Source: Clostridiales bacterium | GTDB taxonomy: Bacteria > Bacillota > Clostridia > Peptostreptococcales > Acidaminobacteraceae | DNA: 64,000 nt | Direction of reading: 5' to 3' | Assembly (NCBI GenBank): GCA_030446305.1 | Contig: JASUSA010000008.1 | Span: 1-64,000, forward strand | In this document: in pieces, positions 59,691 to 64,000 of the stretch | How positions within the stretch are numbered: position 1 is the stretch's first letter | Layout of the letters: every line of letters starts with the position of its first letter | Made by a program: the position numbers and the translations under genes | The notes under the pieces: model-generated | Database searches by the model: none | Told to the model about the DNA's origin: nothing | What the model saw: the letters and a program-made list of their open reading frames with translations, nothing else

Positions 59691-60608
59691 ATGTCATTTT
59701 TCGCAAATATGATTAACTTACAGCTGATGCTCTTTTCTCTAATTGCAGTAGGCGTCCTGACGAAACGCATCGGCATTGTAGATCAGCACGCACGCAAATC
59801 ACTTTCAAACCTGCTCATTTTTATCATATTGCCCTGCAGCATCGTCCAATCCTTTATTGGTACGGATGATATCAGCGCATCTTTCTTAATGAGCTGTGTC
59901 CAAGCCGTCGTCCTTTCGATGCTTATTCAGATTTTTGCCATCAATATCAGCAAAGTCATTTTTGCAAGATTTGACGAAGGCAAAAAAAGTGTTCTTTCCT
60001 ATGGTCTCATTACTTCCAATTCAAGCTTCATTGGCATTCCCATTGCCGAATCGCTCTATGGCAGCACCGGTGTACTCTACACATCCATCTTTCAAATTCC
60101 CATCCGCATCACCATGTGGACAGCGGGACTATCGCTCTTTACAGATGTCAAGAAACGCGATGCTTATCGCAAGGTGATCAAGCACCCCTGTATTATCGCT
60201 ATTTTTGTTGGTTTTGTCCTCATGCTCCTACCTGTCTCACTGCCATTCTTTATGACAGCCACGATCAAGCGCATCAGTCAGTGCAGCATCCCCGTATCGA
60301 TGATCGTCATCGGTGCAATTTTGTCAGATGCAGATCTAAAAACGCTTTTTTCACCAGCCGTTATTTTCTTTACGGTTATTCGGCTTATCGTTTTTCCCGT
60401 ATTGGTCTATTTTGCACTAATGCCGTTTCAGCTTGATCCATTGCTCGTCAATATATGCGTTATTATGACCGGTATGCCGGCAGGCAGCACAACATCCATT
60501 CTGGCTGATACTTACAAGGGCGATTCCATGTTTGCTTCTCAGATCACCTTTGTCTCGACGCTTTTTTCGATCTTTACGATTCCATTGCTCAGCCTGCTCT
60601 TTGCCTAA
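59691..60608 (+). CDS. AEC-family transporter
   Basis: 305 residues, ten hydrophobic segments, same family as the gene at 1045 (LLIFIILPCSIVQSFIG near residue 45; MIVIGAILSDADL near 205; GMPAGSTTSILAD late). Substrate likely an organic acid or amino acid. AGGAGAAGGGTC precedes ATG 59691. No LysR gene is adjacent; the repeat block upstream is the likely control region. The next gene is 140 bases downstream. Confidence 0.9.
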   Translation: MSFFANMINLQLMLFSLIAVGVLTKRIGIVDQHARKSLSNLLIFIILPCSIVQSFIGTDDISASFLMSCVQAVVLSMLIQIFAINISKVIFARFDEGKKSVLSYGLITSNSSFIGIPIAESLYGSTGVLYTSIFQIPIRITMWTAGLSLFTDVKKRDAYRKVIKHPCIIAIFVGFVLMLLPVSLPFFMTATIKRISQCSIPVSMIVIGAILSDADLKTLFSPAVIFFTVIRLIVFPVLVYFALMPFQLDPLLVNICVIMTGMPAGSTTSILADTYKGDSMFASQITFVSTLFSIFTIPLLSLLFA

Positions 60609-60748
60609 TCACTGTTCAAACGGCATTGTCAACGGGGCATTGTCAAAGTGCCATTGCCAAAAACCGCGCGCATTGCTTTGACAGAAGTGTTAAACTAATT
60701 GCAGCAAACATAGCCATTCCTGCAATAACGCTATCGAGGAGAGAATAC

Positions 60749-61435
60749 ATGAACTATTTTAATCCCGGATGTGCCTTGATGCTTTACAAGCCGCACTTGG
60801 CGCAAAAAATTTTCGAGACATTAAACGCTGTCAATGATGCGCCAGACGCGATTAGCACGCATGAGCGCAAAGCAATCGTAAAATGGCACGATATCTGCTG
60901 CCATCATGATCCGGCACTCCCGCGCGGCAGCCATATCATCAACGTCTGCGCCGGATGTGATCGACGTTTTCGCTCTTTATATGACGGAATCACAACGCGC
61001 TCGCTGTGGGAGATCATTGATGCAGATTCCGCGTTCCCGCTGCCAGATCACAGTGGTTTAACCGTTTCAGTACATGATCCCTGTCCCGTTCGCGAAAAAC
61101 CGGAAGTTCACGCAGCGGTTAGAAGCCTGTTGTCTAAAATGAATATCGTCATTCGAGAAACAGCATATCACGGTACGCATTCCATCTGCTGTGGTGATGA
61201 TCTCTATCCCAAGGCGGCGCTAGATACCGTTCACGCACACATGCAACGCCGTGCACAGGCCATGCCCGCTGATGATGTTTGTGTTTACTGCGTTTCATGC
61301 ATTAAATCCATGACGATTGGCGGCAAGCGCCCCAGATACCTTGTCGATCTGCTTTTTAACGAAGCGACAGACCCAGGCGTCTGTGATACGGTTGAATGGC
61401 ATCGCACGCTCGACTGTTATATTGATTTACATTGA
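60749..61435 (+). CDS. Cysteine-rich CCG-domain Fe-S protein (HdrB-like)
   Basis: 228 residues. It carries conserved cysteine pairs of the CCG (DUF255-like cysteine-rich) domain seen in HdrB and glycolate/lactate oxidoreductase subunits: FNPGCALML (C8), DICCHHDP, VCAGCDRRF, HDPCPVRE, SICCGDD and CVYCVSCI. In HdrB two such domains each hold a non-cubane [4Fe-4S] cluster for disulfide chemistry; here the two halves are short. ATG 60749 follows GAGGAGAGAATAC; a longer frame from 60626 has no site. Function is likely electron transfer or thiol redox, not proven. Confidence 0.8.
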   Translation: MNYFNPGCALMLYKPHLAQKIFETLNAVNDAPDAISTHERKAIVKWHDICCHHDPALPRGSHIINVCAGCDRRFRSLYDGITTRSLWEIIDADSAFPLPDHSGLTVSVHDPCPVREKPEVHAAVRSLLSKMNIVIRETAYHGTHSICCGDDLYPKAALDTVHAHMQRRAQAMPADDVCVYCVSCIKSMTIGGKRPRYLVDLLFNEATDPGVCDTVEWHRTLDCYIDLH

Positions 61436-61443
61436 TAGAATCA

Positions 61444-61541
61444 AAAAAGTTCCTTGTATGCCCAATTGTCATCTGCCTTTGTTCAATCATTTTCATTATT
61501 TTTCCGGCAGTTGGCTGTAAGGCGTCAAAGGAACATTTTTG
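61444..61541. terminator. Long inverted repeat between convergent genes
   Basis: AAAAAGTTCCTT (61446) pairs with AAGGAAC-A-TTTTT (61527), with T-rich flanks on both sides; it may stop both the CCG-protein and nitroreductase transcripts. Confidence 0.5.
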
Positions 61542-61592
61542 CATTTAAATGATACCATTTTCTTCAAACATTAATGGGGTATTTCATAAAAG

Positions 61593-62333
61593 CTAATCGG
61601 TAAAACCTTGTTTTTTCGCAATCGTCATGATCTCTTGACGCTTATCAATAACCGCTTGCAGTTTTGCAACCACCTGATCGCTAAAACTGTCAACGCGCTT
61701 ATTGGCGTTTCGCAGATCATAATAAGTTTGCATTTCTTCGTCATAATCGGCGATTTCAGTCAAATAGCGATCAAATGACTGATAGCTATTTTCAAATATT
61801 TTAAGTGTATTGGCCATTCTCGGCTTAAGCTGAGGCGACTGATCCGGATAGCCCAATCCAAGCCCAACAACCGGGAATGTCAATGGGGGCAGTTTCAATA
61901 ATGCACACATTTTTTCAGCATCGTTGAGAATGCTGCCGAGGAACATGGCACCCAGTTCAATGCGTTCTGCTGCATTGACGACGTTCTGTGCTGCAAGGCA
62001 TGCGTCTGTAACGCCCTGAAAAAAACGATCCATATCAGCTGCATAAAACGTTGAGCCGGCCTTTTCTTTCGCGATTTGAGCATTGCGGTGCTGGTCTGCG
62101 ATAAAAATCAGTAGTTCCGGCGCACTCGCCACATATTTCTGATGACAAATTTCAGCAATCGACTGCTTCAGTTCTGGATCTGTTACGCGAATAATCGAAT
62201 ATTGCTGCATGCCATTAGAGGTTGCCGTGCGTCTGGCAACTTCCATCAGCTGTTCAAAAATAGGTTCTGGAATTGGCGCCTGCTTGAATTGACGTATCGT
62301 GCGGTGTTCAAGCTGCGATTGCAGATTATTCAT
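61593..62333 (-). CDS. Nitroreductase-family NAD(P)H:FMN oxidoreductase
   Basis: 246 residues, NfsA/FRP-like: N-terminal FMN-phosphate motif HRTIRQFKQAPI, ARRTATSNGMQQYSIIRV, then GLGLGYPDQSP near the flavin. It reduces nitroaromatics, quinones or flavins with NAD(P)H; physiological substrate unknown. The C-terminal extension (YYDLRNANKRVDSFSDQV) is typical of the NfsA group. GGAGGCATGACCT precedes ATG 62333. Confidence 0.92.
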   Translation of the reverse strand: MNNLQSQLEHRTIRQFKQAPIPEPIFEQLMEVARRTATSNGMQQYSIIRVTDPELKQSIAEICHQKYVASAPELLIFIADQHRNAQIAKEKAGSTFYAADMDRFFQGVTDACLAAQNVVNAAERIELGAMFLGSILNDAEKMCALLKLPPLTFPVVGLGLGYPDQSPQLKPRMANTLKIFENSYQSFDRYLTEIADYDEEMQTYYDLRNANKRVDSFSDQVVAKLQAVIDKRQEIMTIAKKQGFTD

Positions 62334-62487
62334 AGGTCATGCCTCCCTTTACAATTTACAGATACTCCTTTCATACCCACTTGTTCTACTGCTAAAAGCA
62401 TCCATCGCGCGTTTACAACTTTTTTACATTTTGGCTTGAAACGCGCCTGCTGCTCTGCTATGATAATGAAATGCCGCCAAAATGCAG

Positions 62488-62522
62488 CATGCAGCGGTAT
62501 CATTCAAATATACCGCTGCATG
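62488..62522. repeat. 13-bp inverted repeat upstream of the DUF606 gene
   Basis: CATGCAGCGGTAT (62488-62500) and ATACCGCTGCATG (62510-62522) are perfect complements around a nine-base loop. No T-run follows, so an operator or 5' stabiliser hairpin is more likely than a terminator. Confidence 0.75.
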
Positions 62523-62570
62523 TTATGCACATACCAATAAATCGTAATTCAAATTTTAAGGGAGGAAGTC

Positions 62571-63026
62571 ATGTCATACCTTTACTATCTTTTATCCTTT
62601 GTTGCCGGTACTGCTGTCGCTATTCAAGTAGGCATTAACAGCCAATTGCGACAAAGCATTGGCAGCCCTGTGCTATCATCGCTTATCAGCTTTGCGGTGG
62701 GCACCGTTAGTCTAGCCGTTATCTTTTTTGCCTCCGTCATCAACAAGCGTTATGTGATCGATACGCAAACGATGTTTACCGGCATGCCTTGGTGGCTTTT
62801 CACCGGTGGACTCTTTGGCGCCTTTTATATATTTATGTCCATCATCGCACCGCAGAAAATTGGTTTCGCCAATATGTTCAGCATGGTAATTTTCGGTCAG
62901 GTGCTGCTCTCAATTCTCTTCGATCACTTTGGTCTCTTCGGCAATGCCGTTCATGCTTTAAATCCTATGCGACTTGCTGGACTCGCGCTGCTAATTGGCG
63001 GCGTCTATATCATTCAAAAGTTTTAG
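62571..63026 (+). CDS. DMT-superfamily small transporter (DUF606/YdcZ type)
   Basis: 151 residues, five hydrophobic segments (FVAGTAVAIQVGINSQLRQSIGSP; AVGTVSLAVIFFASV; FTGGLFGAFYIFMSIIAPQKIG; LLSILFDHFGLFG; MRLAGLALLIGGVYI), half the size of EamA proteins and expected to act as a dimer. The segment GxNSQLRxxxGSPxxSS is diagnostic. Substrate unknown. GGGAGGAAGTC precedes ATG 62571. Confidence 0.9.
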   Translation: MSYLYYLLSFVAGTAVAIQVGINSQLRQSIGSPVLSSLISFAVGTVSLAVIFFASVINKRYVIDTQTMFTGMPWWLFTGGLFGAFYIFMSIIAPQKIGFANMFSMVIFGQVLLSILFDHFGLFGNAVHALNPMRLAGLALLIGGVYIIQKF

Positions 63027-63081
63027 CACTGCCGCATAACGCGAAAACGGGATCACCAATTGGCCATTGTCATTCGCCATG

Positions 63082-63729
63082 CTAGAAATCTTCTTTTAAA
63101 ATATAAAGTGCCACTGTTTGCTGTGTTGTCACATCGTAGTTAACGGATAGGAAAACATCGCCATATTGAAAATGCATATCGCCGTTGTTATCACTGATTG
63201 GCTCGCCAAATACCGATTTAAAGTCATCAATTGAATCACCGATTTTAACACCATTCAGATCGACATCAGGTGACGTCATAAACACTTGGCTAACTGCCTC
63301 ATCATTAAACCAGACGCGAATGCCTTCGTTTTCAAATACCAGGCCGCCTTCATCTGTTTTGGTTGGTGTTTCATTCAGCGTTTGCGCCAATGTTTCAGAA
63401 TCCATTCCCAAAAGGCTAATATAGGTTGTGAATTTATCATCTTTGGTTTCTGCAGCCTCATTATCAGCATTTACCGGCGTCTCCTCTGCCGCTTCACCTT
63501 CTTTTGCGTCTGATTCTTTTGGTCCTTCGTCAACGGCATCCTGACCTGCCGTATTGTCATTTTGTTCACTTGTTGGCACATTTTTCTGTGCATCATCCTG
63601 ACCGGTTGTATCCTTGCACCCAACTAATGAAACGGCGGCGAGGATTACAATCAAAAATGTCAATAAAAGCATCCGCATGCGCTGTCCTCTCCGCATCCCC
63701 GTCTTATGGTTCAATGATTGTTTAAACAT
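63082..63729 (-). CDS. Uncharacterised lipoprotein
   Basis: 215 residues. A basic n-region and long hydrophobic helix end in the lipobox SLVGC (Cys about 38). Residues 40-105 form an acidic, Asp/Glu/Ala/Thr-rich linker. The folded C-terminal part (about 107-215) has a beta-rich pattern: GLVFENEGIRVWFN, VSQVFMTSPDVDLNGVKIGDSIDDF, FQYGDVFLSVNYD. No named family is recognised. AGGAGAGACAT precedes ATG 63729. The next gene upstream on the same strand encodes a beta-propeller-like protein and may share its transcript. Confidence 0.75.
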   Translation of the reverse strand: MFKQSLNHKTGMRRGQRMRMLLLTFLIVILAAVSLVGCKDTTGQDDAQKNVPTSEQNDNTAGQDAVDEGPKESDAKEGEAAEETPVNADNEAAETKDDKFTTYISLLGMDSETLAQTLNETPTKTDEGGLVFENEGIRVWFNDEAVSQVFMTSPDVDLNGVKIGDSIDDFKSVFGEPISDNNGDMHFQYGDVFLSVNYDVTTQQTVALYILKEDF

Positions 63730-63754
63730 ATGTCTCTCCTTTCAGCGGCGCTGC

Positions 63755-64000
63755 TCACTTGAGATAAATGACATAAGAAACATCCACCGCTTTCATGGCT
63801 TCAATTTCTCCAATGCTCGCCAGCAGTTTGTCGCCTGACGGACTCCATTTTACACCGTCTAGAACATCCACAAATTCTCTGGAGACGAACAAATCCGTCA
63901 TCTTATTCAAATGAAGAATATGCAGGCCCGTCTTTTGTTCATCTTTTGATATGACGATATACGCCAATTTGTCTTGCTGAGGCGACCACTCAATACCAAA
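63755..64000 (-). CDS. WD40-like/PD40 beta-propeller protein (N-terminus beyond window)
   Basis: Reverse-strand frame open to the right edge; about 81 residues are visible. It repeats EWSPQQDKLAYIV and KWSPSGDKLLASI at about 40-residue spacing, the PD40/TolB-like beta-propeller pattern, and ends with DVSYVIYLK. It stops 25 bases before the lipoprotein gene start, so co-transcription is likely. Role unknown; such propellers often accompany surface or lipoprotein systems. Confidence 0.7.
   Translation of the reverse strand, partial: FGIEWSPQQDKLAYIVISKDEQKTGLHILHLNKMTDLFVSREFVDVLDGVKWSPSGDKLLASIGEIEAMKAVDVSYVIYLK

Noticed and set aside
1-64000. tRNA, rRNA, transposase, phage or toxin-antitoxin genes
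   Set aside because: None recognised on either strand.

Overview
The window looks like chromosome of an anaerobic, low-to-mid G+C Firmicute of the class Clostridia. The signs are strong purine-rich ribosome sites, near-consensus sigma-A promoters, intrinsic terminators after most units, an [FeFe]-hydrogenase maturase (HydF) with its TM1266-type partner, a type III glutamine synthetase, ANTAR and T-box attenuation, and cobalamin-dependent regulation. No rRNA, tRNA, CRISPR array, phage or transposase was found. Both edge genes are cut: a LysR regulator on the left and a beta-propeller protein on the right.

Layout. 0-5 kb: LysR/AEC transporter divergent pair, MocR regulator and a PLP aminotransferase. 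5.2-8.6 kb: a tryptophan-type T-box leader (specifier TGG) ahead of a TrpXYZ-like ABC importer. 9-11.7 kb: LDH/MDH-family dehydrogenase and DEAD-box helicase. 12-18.6 kb: nitrogen assimilation island with Amt-PII fusion, GlnN, GlnA and an ANTAR protein. 18.7-24.6 kb: TetR regulator, GGDEF protein, YjiH-like protein, GGDEF/HD-GYP protein. 24.9-28.1 kb: AspA, HydF, TM1266-like. 28.3-30.7 kb: aminotransferase and DUF1847. 30.8-36.1 kb: RND efflux operon headed by an XRE/cobalamin-binding regulator. 36.4-37.2 kb: Mrp ATPase. 37.4-42.3 kb: five-gene FecBCD-like operon with a surface Ig-like protein and a TiaS-like protein behind an unassigned attenuator leader. 42.4-54.1 kb: transporters (MFS, two EamA), GntR, AraC, GNAT, LysR, HAD phosphatase, patatin, D-cysteine-desulfhydrase-like enzyme, 2-hydroxyacid dehydrogenase. 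54.2-64 kb: DUF5320 protein, membrane protein/TetR pair with a 28-bp palindrome, EAL phosphodiesterase, VOC protein, second AEC transporter, cysteine-rich CCG protein, nitroreductase, DUF606 transporter, lipoprotein, truncated propeller protein.

How it works together. Transcription attenuation is a theme. The glnN, amt and glnA leaders each carry a hairpin with a hexaloop of the form A-N-N-G-G-C whose 3' half overlaps an intrinsic terminator, and the ANTAR gene beside them is the obvious antiterminator; a fourth hexaloop hairpin sits just upstream of the ANTAR gene. The ANTAR protein has a receiver-like domain without its acidic residues, and PII is fused to Amt, so nitrogen sensing may not use a phosphorelay here. 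The RND operon regulator carries the Wx9EH and ExHxxG signatures of CarH-type B12 photoreceptors but on an XRE rather than MerR DNA-binding domain. Mrp and the DUF5320 gene, 17 kb apart, share a GGGCATATG element at their promoters. Three cyclic-di-GMP proteins and several short AT-rich tandem repeats are scattered through the window.
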